Positions 44,880 through 58,286 of a stretch of DNA of 64,000 nucleotides are shown here, piece by piece. Source of the DNA: Sipunculus nudus (taxonomy: Eukaryota > Annelida > Sipuncula > Golfingiida > Sipunculidae); the NCBI GenBank assembly GCA_026874595.1, contig CM049308.1, positions 37,721,027-37,785,026 of the forward strand, read 5' to 3'. Both the position numbers and the translations under genes were made by a program. The stretch's first letter is position 1; every line of letters starts with the position of its first letter. Under the pieces are notes generated by a model, which was given only the letters and a program-made list of their open reading frames with translations, had not been told where the DNA came from and did no database searches.

Positions 44880-45049
44880 AGCGTTAACTGGAGAGGGCCG
44901 GCAGTTCAAGTAAACTCTCGGTTTCTTGAGGGAAAATTTGACACCGTCCTTAATATATCTTATCTTTCTTCCGGTAGGGACGCTCATGTGGTTGATGAGT
45001 GCCTTCTTTGGTCCCCAGATGTGCCAAACCAAAACCTTTGGTCAGCGTA
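44880..45049 (+). CDS. Candidate host exon, possibly extracellular-domain protein
   Basis: A plus-strand frame bounded by a possible acceptor (TTCTTTTTGTGTTGGCACGAG) and a donor-like GC|GTAATT at 45050. It reads VNWRGPAVQVNSRFLEGKF followed by NISYLSSGRDAHVVDECLLW. The SxGRDAHxV arrangement after an alternating hydrophobic strand is reminiscent of DUF11-like repeats of extracellular proteins, but this is a guess. The minus strand is also open (44838-45032), so strand and reality are uncertain. Confidence 0.33.
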
Positions 45050-45059
45050 ATTGTCACAG

Positions 45060-46915
45060 GTGACAGATTTGCACCTTTTCTGTTTTTTCTAAAAAAAAAC
45101 GACTGACCTTATAAAAATTAACTCACAAGAGTCTGACTCTGCTAGTGTGGATTTATGTGCATTGAAATACAAAAACCCCACAATACACCGGGGCTTCTAC
45201 ATTTTTAAGTGGCGTAGATATTGATGGAGTGAAGATGGTATTGTAGTCCGTTAAGAAACGTTTGGGATGAGAAATGTTTCAAGGAAAAAATGCATACATT
45301 TGGTTGTTTTTTAGTAAGTACTTCGCGGAATAAGTAATACCACAACACTAACCCTTTGACAATGCATCGACCACCAACACTTATTTATACTCAGATGAAG
45401 TGATAACAGTTTTTCATAGCGCTAGGTACCAGCTCTGTAGCAAGCTGAAACGTAGCCGTTAGTATAACAACTGTATCGTTAGTACTTCTAGCTTTACCAC
45501 AGGTGCCTGAATCTCTATAAAGTGATAAATATTGTTTGTCATGGCATACATTATGATAATAAAGTATCTTATCGTGATTTCAGACCTCTGGGATTACTTA
45601 AACATACGTGAATATATGCGTCATTAATGATTATACAGATGAATTAGGGCGGCCTAGACACGACTCAGCCTAACCTTGGAGTTATCTTCTAAACTTTCAT
45701 GAATACAGGTTTCTTGAATAGTTTCGAATCTGAAGAGCATCCCGTAATAGTCACGAAATTTAATTCGTCATATCTTTAAAATCAGTGCATGAAAGATCTA
45801 CCAATTGTTTAGGAATAATAGTCAATTGAGCTGCAGGTAGCTTGTCACGAATCGTTTCAAGGCCAGCAAATGAATAAGGCCAGATATTATTATATTTTTA
45901 TAAAATAATTTATATTATTATATTAATATAAAATGATTTATACAGTTGCAAGGCCATTTTAATAAAATAACTCGGAAGGAAACTGGAGTGTCCTTAAGCG
46001 GAAGGGACTGTGTATATTCTGTTACCGTTGCTGTGTGTTTATGTATATGAGTAACAATGTGTATACGTATCGGGCTTAACTTAATCGGGAGCGCAAGAAC
46101 TCTGAAAATGAAAGAGAGAAAATTGCTCTTTAAAGTGGAAAACTCATTTTGGGCAAATACATTCAACCAGATGGAATCGCTTTTAGTGTAATATAGGGGA
46201 AAAAATATATGGACTTATTATATTAGTTTTGCAAATGAAACAACACAAATGTGTTTGCTCGTTTAACCGATCTGCCTAGCCTGCATAAAGTGACTCCATA
46301 TTTTTATTTAAAGTCACGGCATGGAGCTCTCTTCTTACGATTAGTATTTATTGTTTTGTCTTATTATATCTTCTTAAAGTAAACTACATCAAACCAGTCC
46401 TATCCGTTTATATTCCCATTGCTTAAACTCTTATTAGACCAAAAAAAAAAGGTTGGGTTTGAGTTTAAGCCACTCGGAAATTAAAAAAAAAATCATAAGG
46501 GTAAAAAGATCGCCTTCTTCACTGATTTCGGAAATAAATATAGTTGAGAACCTATATTTGGGTCTTATTTTTTTGTGAATCATTTATTCGGACAAATATA
46601 ACTGCACAGTACGTGTAAGCCTTGACAAATAAGAAAGCACACTGGATGTGGAAGGTTCACAGCCCTAATGCCGGACGTCGACGCTACCATGTCCTCATTT
46701 CAGTTTTGCAGCCAGACCATCTTACCGCCAGATTACAATTTCCTGTCCCAAGTGAAATGTAATTGTCAGCTCTACGGTAAAGATGGAGGTGCAAAGACTA
46801 GCTCTCACAGGAAAAAAAATGTAAAAATCATATGTTCAAAGAAGTTAGTGAATTTAATATAGGGTGACATCTCCCGCTCTAGCTATAGTTGAATCAATAT
46901 ATCATATGTCCTGTA
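45060..46915. other. No gene seen
   Basis: AT-rich. An AT palindrome-like stretch (45885-45935) is low-complexity. No supported coding sequence. Confidence 0.5.
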
Positions 46916-46917
46916 TA

Positions 46918-46918
<1 letters not shown>

Positions 46919-46981
<63 letters not shown>
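46919..46981. repeat. (TA)n microsatellite
   Basis: Pure TA tract of about 62 bp. Confidence 0.97.
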
Positions 46982-46983
<2 letters not shown>

Positions 46984-47347
46984 TCAGCATTGAACACTTT
47001 GAAGCATAGAGGTACTAGTCAGAGTTTCATGAAAATGTTGAACCTGGCGATCGTCAGAGAACTGTTGCTAAACACAGGGACCGAGCTGTTAATATTATTT
47101 CTTTTACGCCCGACTGCAGGCTTTGAGGATAATGTTTGCGACATTTCGAAATAAGCTCACTGCGTTTGTTAAGAATAATCTGTTTGGTCCCTTTGGTTGC
47201 GTAATATGTGGTACTTTTTTCCAAGGCAGAGATTACATTACTCCCATGTGCTTCACTGTGCTGGATTTCTGTATAATTTTCAAGATGATTGAATTTCGTT
47301 TAACACTCACGCTCAACTTTTGAACATCGACTGTAACTCAAATAATG

Positions 47348-47348
<1 letters not shown>

Positions 47349-47408
<60 letters not shown>
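47349..47408. repeat. (TA)n microsatellite
   Basis: Pure TA tract of about 60 bp. Confidence 0.97.
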
Positions 47409-47409
<1 letters not shown>

Positions 47410-50400
47410 GTATTTGTAAAGGATGTTTAAAAATTCCCTTTTAAAAAGTTTGCATCCTTGAATATCAAACTTATAAACATATGATTAGATGTTAGATATA
47501 TCTCTTCCATGTGTAAGTCTTTGCTTGGTTTGACCAAATTTTCTGCTGTCATACATTTCATCGTATATATATTCATATTTATATCCAGATACCATGAAGA
47601 CCGAGCGAGAAATCACTTGTAAACTGTAAAAATGGAGTGTTTTATAATTGGTATGAAATTTAAAATAAATCAATGGGTTAAAACTGATTCGGATGGGCAA
47701 AATGAAAAAAAGAGGTATTTAAAATGGTGATCTTCAAGCGTCTTACACATATGTTAATCCGTACTTCAAGGCTATCCGTGAACTAAAGATTCTGATTTTT
47801 TAGCCAACGGACGGTACGTTCAACTTTGCAACTATATGCTTATTTTATAAAACAATTTTAGAACATGTATCGTTTGGTATCGACATTCATTAATTAAAGC
47901 TATGGATATTAAGCATCCACCCGAGACTGGAATCTAATTTTAGCAATAGTGCCTATATTACATTTTTTAAATCTTGTGAGATAATTTAAAACTTCAGGAC
48001 TGAGTGAGAGTGTTTCGTTAACAAGGATTTTAAATGTAGGTAAAGTAACTTTAATGTTAGGCTATAGGATACAGTTCTTGACCCCATTGGTGTAAATTTG
48101 AAATGTAAAGCTTGTGAGCAAATCTATATATTTAATCTACGTTACGTTCAAACTTATCAAAGGATTTTTCACCTAAATTATCCCGAAAACCTCTAAGTAA
48201 CACGGCGGATGCCAGTTGGCCTGAAGAAAAAAAAAACAAGTGCCAAAGATTAAGAAAGAAGTGTCTAACTTTGTCAATATAACAATTTATAATTATATAT
48301 TAATATTATTTTTCTAAATCCAGTGTTACTGCAGGAAGATCAATTGATCAGTTAAATATTATTACTAATCAAGAAGAGCAACCTTGATGTGGTACACGAC
48401 TATATGATTGTGCACACTATGTATCCCTCTGCGTGCGACACCACAGTCCAGAGAGCTCTTCTTGCCAAATAATTTTCATATATAAGACATTAAACACATT
48501 TATTTTAAACTTTTTGAGTTCTGTCAACTATAAGTAAGTACTTAACTTAGTAAGTTTGCCATAGTTTCTGTGTGGGTGCCATTGTATTGAATTTGAATAA
48601 TTATATTTGTCATGATAAGACACTCAATAAGAAATCATTTTTAGAATTTAATATGTAACGTGCAAAAATCTCAGTTGGAAAAATCATATCTGACGTTCTT
48701 CACGCGTGTCTTTAAAAAAACATGGTTACTGTTCTATTTTTTTACATCTATTTATATCAAATTCCATAAATGCTGTTAGTTTCTTGTAGACTGTATATTA
48801 AAAAAATGTGTTGTTATATTTGCTATATTATTTATTCTTTTTATTACACAATACATGATTTCTGTTGTTACTTTCATCAGTCTTTTTTTTAAATCATGCA
48901 TATATTGTATTGTATTTCCCGCATGCAAGTCATTTGTAGAATTCTCTTTGTTTTATACCCAAAGTGTGTATTTAATAATTTAATTCATATAATGACATAT
49001 AATGAGACAATTCTAGACATTTTTTTTACTGAGAGCATTTTTTTAAGTTTTAAAGTAGTCTAATGCATTTACGGTATCGTCCTATAATAACTGGTGTGTC
49101 ACGTGACTTGTCTAACTTCTGCAGCGGAGTGTTCAAGATGTATGGGTCACGGCGAGTAGGGCACGTGACGTGGCGTGGACAGGTCGGATAAGGTTGGTGA
49201 TTGCGGGGAGAAGAAGCCGTCACTTGTAACTCTAAGTAATGTGTCTATGTCACTACAGGCTTCCGTACTTTAAAACCAACGAAAAACGCCAGAGGATTTG
49301 GTGTGCATGGCCGCACAAAGTTTAAAAACTACTAAAACATCTAGAAGAAAAAGATTCTGAACTTAAATTTAGATTGATGAATTAGATACGTTTGTATGGT
49401 ACTTTAACCATACTTCAAATTTCCTCGGGGCGGATGGATCAGAAAAAACCGCGTTTAGGCTACAGTTGTTCCAAAGAAAAGGCAATATTTTTGCGAAAGA
49501 AAATGAATTCCACAGATCAAGGTCTTTGAACCTTAAGAATAGCCGGCCTTGATGTGCCAGTGGGCGGTGCAAACACAATGGAGTTTATATATATTTTTCA
49601 TGTAACAGAGAAAACAGCACTCCTTCAAGCGTCTTATTTCATAATGGTGTGGTACCTTTACTGCATCTCAATCCTTACGTTCCCTCTTTTTCAGTAATAT
49701 TTCTTTATCAAAGGTCCTGACTGAAGTGGTATTCTGAAACCAAATCGGTTGGATTCAGTAGAGATCTTTGGACGGAAAATAAAATGTTAAAGCATTCATC
49801 TTTCTTCGGAGTATTGTATTCCATATAAGACTGAATACTTACTCTCACGTTCTGTTCTATGCCTCTATTCCTGCAACACAAGAAATAAGCAATTTGTTTT
49901 CAGCGAACTCTGGTTGCTATTGATACATATGATGGTTGGAAAGTAAGTTGAAAGGATAGGCATATAACAGTTTCAAGCATATATTACTTATATTTCATAT
50001 TGTTTAAATACAATGGACACTCAGTTTCTATACCCGCATAAGAGAAACCTTCTCTCTGATAAAACGTAAACTGCAATAATAAAAAAAACCAGATGTTTCC
50101 TATTTAGTTGCTTTTGATATATATTTAGAAAGCAAATAATGTGAAATAAAAGTACTGTACTTTAAAGGTTATAAAGATATTATTTCCAACTGTTTGTACA
50201 TTTAAACGATCGCCTGTGTTTCCATTGGCCTAATAGCCAACGTCTGCATGTTTAACTCTATCTGATCTGCCTAATATTTTACCGTCCCACAAAAGTGACG
50301 GCATCTTCTTGTTGCACTATAATTCCATTTAATCGATTCGAATGTCCTATCTTGCATTGTTGATACAACAGTAAAACCGTCCTGATCTGAATGAAATGTA

Positions 50401-50975
50401 AGCAATCTTTCTCTTGTCTGTGCTACACCTTTCTCTTAAGTTCTCCAATGTGAACTTTTTGGAGATACTGTTTGGAAAAACAATGAAACAAACATCACAT
50501 ATCCTCAGCTAGATGTTGGTGGAGGTTAAATATACCCATAGTAAAGTTTTAGTTTTAATTTAAGAACGAGTTGATGATAAGTACTGCGAGACGTTTTAAA
50601 GAGTGAAATAATAAGCATCGCTTTACAGGAAAAAAAAGATTGGTTAATCAGGCAATGCGCGAAAAAATTTTGAAACCTCCCAATTGAAAAAATTATTTTG
50701 ATTTTCAGTAGAGTTGTTCCGATTTTGAGATCCAGCCGCCCGGGAAGTTCTTTAAAGAAAAGAAAATAATAAGATTGCTCTTCTTATTACGTGCTTTTTA
50801 TCTGTTTAGCGAAAATATTCTGTCATTATCATGTTTTCCACTGAACGTATGAATTATTTATGGAAACCCTTTAATAAATAGGTAAAAAGATTCGCGAGCC
50901 CGCATTGTTTTCTGAAAAAGTGCCGGAAAAACAATTTTTTGGCCTTAGACCCGCTGTCATAATTATTTGTGTGCA
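47409..50975. other. No gene seen
   Basis: Long AT-rich stretch. The only frame of note is a 69-codon minus-strand ORF at 49369-49578 without recognised domain. Probably intron or intergenic DNA. Confidence 0.5.
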
Positions 50976-50981
50976 TGGCAG

Positions 50982-51219
50982 GTCTTGTTACCTGTAGTTT
51001 ATGGTTGTTCCTCGACAAAACGTCACCAGTCTAAGGTTCAGCCTGGCGACAGGCATGAAACAGACATGGAATACCCACGTCCTGTATACTCAGCACAAAC
51101 ATTACTTCATGAAGGCTTTCATGTCATAAACAACCAGTGGCTTAGCGGCAGACATGGCGACGACAAGATGTTAAAGATGCCATTAGTGTATTTACAGTCC
51201 GGCTCTCATCCTATAACAG
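50982..51219 (+). CDS. Candidate host exon, unidentified
   Basis: Open frame bounded by a good acceptor (TTTGTGTGCATGGCAG) and a strong donor (ACAG|GTCAGG at 51220). Length 238 nt, phase 0 at the start and 1 at the end. Local GC is higher than the flanks. It includes TDMEYPRPVYSAQTLLHEG, then FHVINNQWLSGRHGDDK and LKMPLVYLQSGSHP. Composition is protein-like and not repetitive. No family recognised. The intronic side would read to a stop at 51233. Confidence 0.42.
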
Positions 51220-51239
51220 GTCAGGAAGAGTAGACAAAA

Positions 51240-53415
51240 ATATCTTTTCCGGCGATGAACTTAAACTATTCCAGTGTAAATATTGGTTGCCTCAGTGTTT
51301 TAGCTTTTGATCCTCGGCACGGGATAAGCTTACATCCTTCCCGCACGCTAAGAGGCTACTCTACATGTTTATCAAGGGAGGTTAACCGCTTTATGTGAAA
51401 TATCGGCGTACTGTTTCCCTATATATAGCAAAGCAGATGAAGCAGTGGATTTCTGTTTGGAATTGGCGATGACCGGCGTCCGAAGATAGTAAATTCCATA
51501 TTTATGGGGAAAGAAAAGTGTCCAGAATTTGTCTGCATATGTCAGAAGCTATCAAAATTAAATATACATGAAGTAATGGTTGTGCGTAGACTAATTAGAA
51601 AAAAATAAATTGGATGAAAATTTGTATTAAATGACGTGCTTGCATGGAAACTTTTACAAGGCAAACGTTCTAATAATTGCTAGACTGAGAAAAAATATTG
51701 CACGACACGAGACACAATAAAATTGTCTATTCGTACAGTTTGCAAGCAGGGAAAGGTGTAAAAACCGTCACAGTTTTGTCATAGGCCAATTTGTAAAAAA
51801 TTATCCTGAGAACGCATACTTTCGCCAAAGAACTGTCACTAAGATATGATGCAACAAAAATAGTTTAGTAATAAAAAAGAATAATCTTGGACGCCTCCGC
51901 AAGATGTAAATATAGATATTTGCATTTACTAAGTGATGACCGGAAGCCTCCGACGACGCTCGCAAATGGGCGATAATGGAAAACGGACTACGTAGTATAC
52001 AAATTAGGTCAGGGACAAAAATAAATATTAGGTGCAAATCTGTCACCTATGAATGATACTGTTATTATTCACAATTAAGTTTTTTTTCTGAATCCAGCCA
52101 TATTTGAGATCTAGTGCAAACATGGGCACCAAAAAGATGAAGAAAATGTTATCAATGGTTTGGCACTAAGAACGTCTACCTACGAAAATTGACCCAAGTA
52201 TTGTTGTAGAAATCAACTCATCAATATATAAGTCTTCCTCTCTACGGAGGAGGTTTAATCACCTTTTAGTCTCATGGCCTACATTTTTATCACTAGATGA
52301 TGTTTGTCATCATCTGCATCCCTGCATCACCGTCAGAATCAGCAGCCAAATTGAAAAAATAAATAACTTCTTTGAAATATATGACAAAATGAAACAAATG
52401 GACCATGCTGATAGTTTTTTTTATAGCAAAAGAAAAGAAAACAAATAGGGAAGCATGCGAATGCGTGAATTCTTCAAATGAATAATACAAAATATTACAG
52501 TTGAAGGATTTTTTTTAAAGATCGTTTTCTCGATGCGCTAAAAGAAAACCGTCGAGTTCACTTCTGATAATCAATACTTTGGAACTGGTATAATTATTAA
52601 CGTACGCTGAGTCATTGAATATTGACATTGGAAACCCTGCTTATGGTTTGTTGAAACACCATCAATCCACGAACGGTTATTTGACAATAAGGATAACATT
52701 TTAAGCATTTTTATATTCAGAAATGTGAAGTCATTTGCTGTCGATTCTCAGTAATATACATTGTTTGTAGAATAAACATATGTCCTTGCACCTGGCTGAA
52801 TTTTATTATTCCATCAGTACACGAACCAAACTATAATTTTTATGCTATCATCACACCAAATAAATGGATTATTCTATGGACCCTGTGACCAAACTTAAGG
52901 AGCGACAAACTGGTCGACACACAAATGTGGAACTTATAAACTTAAATAAATATACTTTAGTTCCGGGCAAATGTTACAACTGAACGGAACAAATTTAAGT
53001 AGAGCTTCTAAAATACTTTAAAAAACGTTTCAATTTTTTCGAGGCAAGAACACTCATTTACAATAATAGAGAGAAAACAGAGTACTTGGAACACAAAGGC
53101 TTTCATTTAACTCGTCAATTAACCATGCGTCATTTTCCAATAGGTTTATATGTGTGTGCTAAAGATGTATTTCATACAGAGGTAAACATTAATTAATAGC
53201 TGAGACCTTTTTGTGTTGAAATAAGGACCATAATGTGGCCCATATAAATAAATCTACTTTTCCATCAAATAAACGGTACACAACTCATCGTTGAATATAT
53301 AATAGGACAGAGTCGTGCAGCTTTAGTTCGAATGGGTAAACGTACTGGTAAATTTCATAGGCTCTTGAAACTGATACCAACTCAGCCTGCATAAAAGGCG
53401 GGAAGGGGTTTCCCT
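51240..53415. other. No gene seen
   Basis: No convincing coding or repeat features. Confidence 0.5.
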
Positions 53416-53417
53416 GG

Positions 53418-53668
53418 ATGAGGCTGTCCAGCATTAATGCCTGCGGCTGCAGAGACAACCAGCCTGCATCCCTGTCACTGAACAGTTATCTCCTGCTGCG
53501 GATCAGATCCCGGTCCGTCATCAACCCGTTGCCGCCGGGCTTCCTGCGACATTTGAAGAAGCCTTTCAGACCGACAGCGCTGGCTCTCCATAAGGCCACA
53601 CAGACAACTTATCTGTTCTCCGGAATTATGGCTCCTTTTTACATCGATCAGAATACTCTAAGCCCTAG
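53418..53668 (+). CDS. Candidate host exon, unidentified
   Basis: Frame of up to 84 codons with strongly GC-ending codons (many CTG, ATC, AAC, CCG), unlike the AT-rich neighbourhood, and a donor-like CTAG|GTAATC at 53669. Possible acceptors are TGTCCAG and GGCTGCAG near 53430-53453. Includes SLNSYLLLRIRSRSVIN, then PPGFLRHLKKPFRPTALAL and TTYLFSGIMAPFYID. No family recognised. Its splice phase does not match the 50982-51219 exon directly, so an intervening exon or a different gene would be needed. Confidence 0.4.
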
Positions 53669-53689
53669 GTAATCTTATCATACCTCGGA

Positions 53690-53800
53690 CAGGGAGGTAT
53701 TATTTCCCCCCTTGGTGTGCTTGTTGGTTAGTTTGTTTGTTTGCAACTAAGCCAAGATGTCATCCATGGATTTTGATGACATTTTCGATTAAGTTAAATT
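53690..53800 (+). repeat. Dispersed-repeat fragment
   Basis: GGACAGGGAGGTATTATTTCC followed by TTAGTTTGTTTGTTTGCAAC and GATGGATTTTGATGACATTTTC, the pattern of the end of the CTCCGCCAGG family and its relatives. Confidence 0.4.
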
Positions 53801-54597
53801 TGAAGGCAATCAAGATTACTATAAAATATTTTTTTTGTAATCAAAGGAATATAAACCATTAAGACAAAGGGTGATCCCTTTGTCCCCGGGTAGAAGCCAC
53901 TATATATATGTATTGTGAACAGCATTTTTTCTTTCACATGGTAAATAAAAAATGCCCTCTCGCAGAGTGAATAGAACGATAGATTTTCTTGGTGTCGCCT
54001 ACAGGTACATTGCAAGGGACGCGTTAGCGAAGGACCGCGGGCAAGGCTTGAAGTTTAATGGTTCTGACGGATGTCTTGATAACTGGCTTATTTTGTGACA
54101 TAATGCTGATCAATGACATTTTAAAAATGTATCTGTCACACGAATGACACCTCTATTAGTTAAGGACTGTCGTATAAGTTTAAATTTGAAACTTCGCTCC
54201 ATTTCCCGTGAAGACCACCCGCGGCACACACAGGACTGTATTAAATAAAACTTCTATATATACGGTCATTCCCGGAGAAGGCCCAATAGTTGTATTACGT
54301 TATGATTGTATGCCATGAGACACAGAGATACACAATAAGGCATCTCCGTGATTTCAAGCCAAGGCTTATTTACATTTTCGGTTTCAGACACGGTCATCAA
54401 CCCCCGTATTGTCAAATATATATGATACAATATCCGTGAAAAAAAAGACACATAATGCATTCTTTTTAATATACTGTGGTCTGCTTTATATTCACGAGGC
54501 TGAAATTTCTGAATTTTGAACGTTTTGCGAGAGTTTAATTTTCTCGATTGCAAGAGAACCAATAGAATCTAAATGAGGCAATATTTCTATTTAATAC

Positions 54598-54620
54598 AAA
54601 AAAAAAAAAAAAAAAAAAAT
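54598..54620. repeat. Poly(A) tract
   Basis: Run of 23 A followed by TAAAGGCC. No retroposed body recognised upstream. Confidence 0.9.
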
Positions 54621-55040
54621 AAAGGCCACGAATACCTTTTTTTCTGTTACAGTCATTATATAATTACATGCGCCACATATCCACGGGCTTTACTGCATAT
54701 TTTACAATAATAATGTGTTTGCATAGGTCAGTTCCGAGATCAAGGTACAAATTCGGCTGCTGATTAACGACCCATCTTCAAAAGTGTGAGAACTAATCCG
54801 TTTCTGCAGATGCATCAGTGTTCATTTAAGTTAATTGGTCATCTTATTCCCGAGGGATTCATATTCGCGATTATTTCCAATATGCGAATATCAGTGAATT
54901 GAAACCCTCGCAAACAAAAGGGCAACCACAGTAAGTGTACCAAACAATTTGTCTTCAAAGATTTACAAGTTGGTATTTTTCTTTATATGGAATACGAGAA
55001 AGAATGCAAGAAGTAAATTGTGGTCCATGAGCTTAATCAT

Positions 55041-55362
55041 CTCACATGGAACGAGAAATCTGCATCCTAATTAATGTGTGGGTTACTATTGTGGGATGCT
55101 CCAAACCGAAGTTTGCATTCAGTTATTCGGACCATATTCCCAGGTTATTTGGTTTATAAGTGACTGTACATTCAAAAATTTTCCTTGATGACTTTTTGAA
55201 TCCAGATCATGTGCCGGATCCACACAAAAATCTGATCGATGCTCGAATTTTGGAAACGGTCAAATTTTATGAGATTCCATTCATGATTGCGTGAGTTTTT
55301 GTTGTGAACAAACACACACATACATACGAACGGGGATGAACGCATAGTCTCCTAGCGGAGGA
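55041..55362 (+). repeat. Dispersed repeat 'CTCCGCCAGG', copy 5
   Basis: GAACGAGAAATCTGCATCC, TTTGCATTCAGTTATTCGGAC, GTGACTGTACATTC, then GAACGGGGATGAACGCATAG and CTCCTAGCGGAGG. Close to 36336-36675 in orientation and extent. Confidence 0.6.
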
Positions 55363-57555
55363 AATTAGTCGCATATATACATGAGGAATTTATGTACACA
55401 TCAAGAATATCCAAGACTGAAATTGTATTATACATAGATCAGACTTGATTGGTTCTAATTTATTTGATTGAAAAATAACAAAGACATATCGCCTTTGCTA
55501 GATCTGCTCCAGCCAAAATATACAATAGTAAATGAAAAAGTCAGCAATGATATGACGTCAGTGGAAACGAGTAATGTTTTTAGAAAAATATGATCATATA
55601 TCGTATTTTCGTTTCTGTATGAAGTAAGTTTCTTAACTGACATGAGCCATGGAAAACCTTAGTTTCTGAAACGAGAAAGCGCTTCCGCGTTCTTTGCATT
55701 GGTAAAAGCCGTCGTTGTTTGTTATTTATATACGTCAGCTGGATAAGTTTTCTGACGATATAAATTATGAGCAGAAAACCAGTCTATCTGATACATTAAG
55801 CATTCGGAGACAGCACATTGTTACTCTGTCTCGCATAACATGGGCTTTATATATAAAGTGTCTCTAAAAAACTCGGAAAAGTATTAACCCGGGTAGGATT
55901 AGTATCAGCACGTGTGGTCTAACGAATACTTGACATTCCAACCCATATAAATCGGCCAAAGCCACTTCCTGATTAACAATGTAACTGTACTGCCGCGGTG
56001 CAGATTTTATAACACCACCTTGTATAGCCAGCAGGCTAGACTCCCGTGTCACAGAAAAACGTAATGTAATTTCAATCTCACCGGAGTGGGCGGATTAGGA
56101 TAAATACAAATTTGAAATTCGCAGACAGCGACCGAATTCTAAATTACTTCATTAGATGGTTACATGTAATGTTTAATGCTGTACCTCCGTGACCTCTAAA
56201 TCTGGGTTCACGAGACGTCTGATTTGAAAGTTTGGAAAGACGCTGACTGGGTTTGGATTCTGACTTTCATCTTACATTAATACATCCGTCTTGTCAACAA
56301 AACTATCATCACTTTCGTGCTAAAAGGGACCTATTCACATATGAAGTTAATTAAATTTACATGAAGTTTAGTGTTTTTACCCTAAAATATTATAGCATTC
56401 GCTAATATTTCGTTCTAAAACCGTTGCTAGCTCCTGTGTACGTGTGGAAATAAACTGGCACCTGGTGCGACCAGTAGCGCAAATAAAGAAAATAGCACGC
56501 ACGCCACCTGATAGCCGTCGCACCAAACCACACAAACCAAATTTTTTAAACTTTCGAGCTCTTTTTTATATGTTTCTTTTATATTTCTTTTCCTTGGTTG
56601 TCGTGCATGTGTAAAATCGGATCTCTGGTCACGCAGTTTTGTTTTTGTAAAAAAAGGCACGCGTGGACAATGTAACACAGAGTCATAACAGTGTATGAAA
56701 CAGGTAAATTGGAGATAGCAGGTCCGTGAGCCGGGATAGTTTTGCGTGAAAACTTTTGTGATCACTTATAATGAACTAATATTGTGCATGTCGTGAGATA
56801 ATACCCATTTTTTCGCAGATGTGTACGTATACCGTTAAGGATGAAAATTTAGCACGACTGAAAGCTTTTGCCTTTACACACAAAATCTGGAATTCAAGTA
56901 ATCTTCAATATTATCATTTTTTTTTCAGAATGGCCGCCAAAACACAAGGAAACGACATGTAAACATTAAAAAATGTATCTGTTCTTACAAGATCACATGT
57001 GATTAAGATTTACATAGATTGCTTTCTTAAACGCTTACTGGTAAAAACATGTCTGATCTCAAGTGGATTTCTTTTGCGATTCTAGTCCAAATTAGACTTC
57101 AATTCGAATTTGCACGATGCGTCACCGGGAATTTTTTACTAGCAATTCCCATAAGAGACCTCGACTGTTCTTTCCCCGTTTACCGAAGACATACGCGGAT
57201 AAGAACCAAATTCCCGGCTTTTGCATCATTGAACGGCTGTGCGCTCATGAGGTCTGACTGACAGCATGTCAATAGCCCAATTAAACCACCAAACGGCTTA
57301 CTGAATAATTGAAAGTAGCCAATAAAAGGGTAAATCTGTCATTCTCAGCCAGATCCATCAGAGAGTAACAGAAATGAAAATCTATTGACAGAACGAGTCG
57401 ATGATGTGGCCAAGTTAAATTGTTTCTCGTCTGAGGAATGGTCCATTTGTTAGAAATTCTTTATTTGATTTCGGTCTTGGTGTTTATGTTCATAAGCTAT
57501 TTATAACATTTTAAGAAAGCAATAACACCCGGTCGATCTTCTTTTTAAGATTTTA
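55363..57555. other. No gene seen
   Basis: Contains a 112-codon minus ORF (56427-56765) and a 70-codon plus ORF (57049-57261), neither with recognised domains or splice support. Confidence 0.45.
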
Positions 57556-57560
57556 TTTTT

Positions 57561-57928
57561 GGGTGGAGATAACCGCCTCCATTTTTAACGCTTGCTTAAC
57601 TAAGTACTTTATACATCTGCAGTGTTCCATTCCGGTTTCTGACTACGTGACAGGGGCTTTATACTCGATTATCATGGTGATAACTAGGCCCAGTGTTCAA
57701 CTCCTGCGGGCCCTGGGCGTTTGTCACTCCATTGCTGGGTCCTAACAGCAAGAAAACCCCGAAAGGCGCACTCGTTTGTGAGTGAAACACGACTTTTGGA
57801 CACAGTCTAGCCATTAAGCCAATACAGAGCTCACCCTGAGTGAAAATCTCACCGCCTCGGCTGAGATTCGAACTCACGATCTTTCTACTTTAAGTCCTGT
57901 GCTCTATTCCTGAGCCGTAGAAACCGGT
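57561..57928 (-). mobile_element. tRNA-derived SINE, copy 4
   Basis: On the minus strand AACCGGTTTCTACGGCTCAG (A box region), GTGAGTTCGAATCTCAGCC (B box), GAGTGCGCCTTTCGGGG, GACCCAGCAATGGAG and tail ATGGAGGCGGTTATCTCC. Full length. Same family as 33686-34067. Confidence 0.88.
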
Positions 57929-58286
57929 TTCACAGTTTATCTTGTTAAAATTATGTTAGCGCAATACGCAGTCATTATACACCATTGATGCACCACCTAT
58001 AGGGCTAGGTCTGTTAATATAAGCTTTAGCTCTACCAATATACAATGAAACTAATTTGTGTTACTAGGGGGATAAACAAGATCTAGTCTGCAGATCAATA
58101 TTTATTTCTTGTCAGTTTATCCTTGTTTTAATGATCTTGAATCTAGGGCAAGGTTTTTAAAATATGTTTAGTTTCAGTCAAGAATAAAATATACTTCTGG
58201 CCCTATTAACTGTTCAAATGTAGAGTAAATGAGCAAATCACGTTACTGTGAAGTAGTCGAGTTTAGTCCGAATCTGTAGCATTCTT

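Noticed and set aside
53418-53668. Minus-strand KGFFK-containing frame as a nuclear-receptor zinc finger
   Set aside because: The required cysteine pattern is missing and the frame has stops. The plus frame has far more coding-like codon use.
28856-57928. B-box sequences as true tRNA genes
   Set aside because: Each B box belongs to a SINE head with diverged arms and a shared non-tRNA body. No complete cloverleaf was seen.
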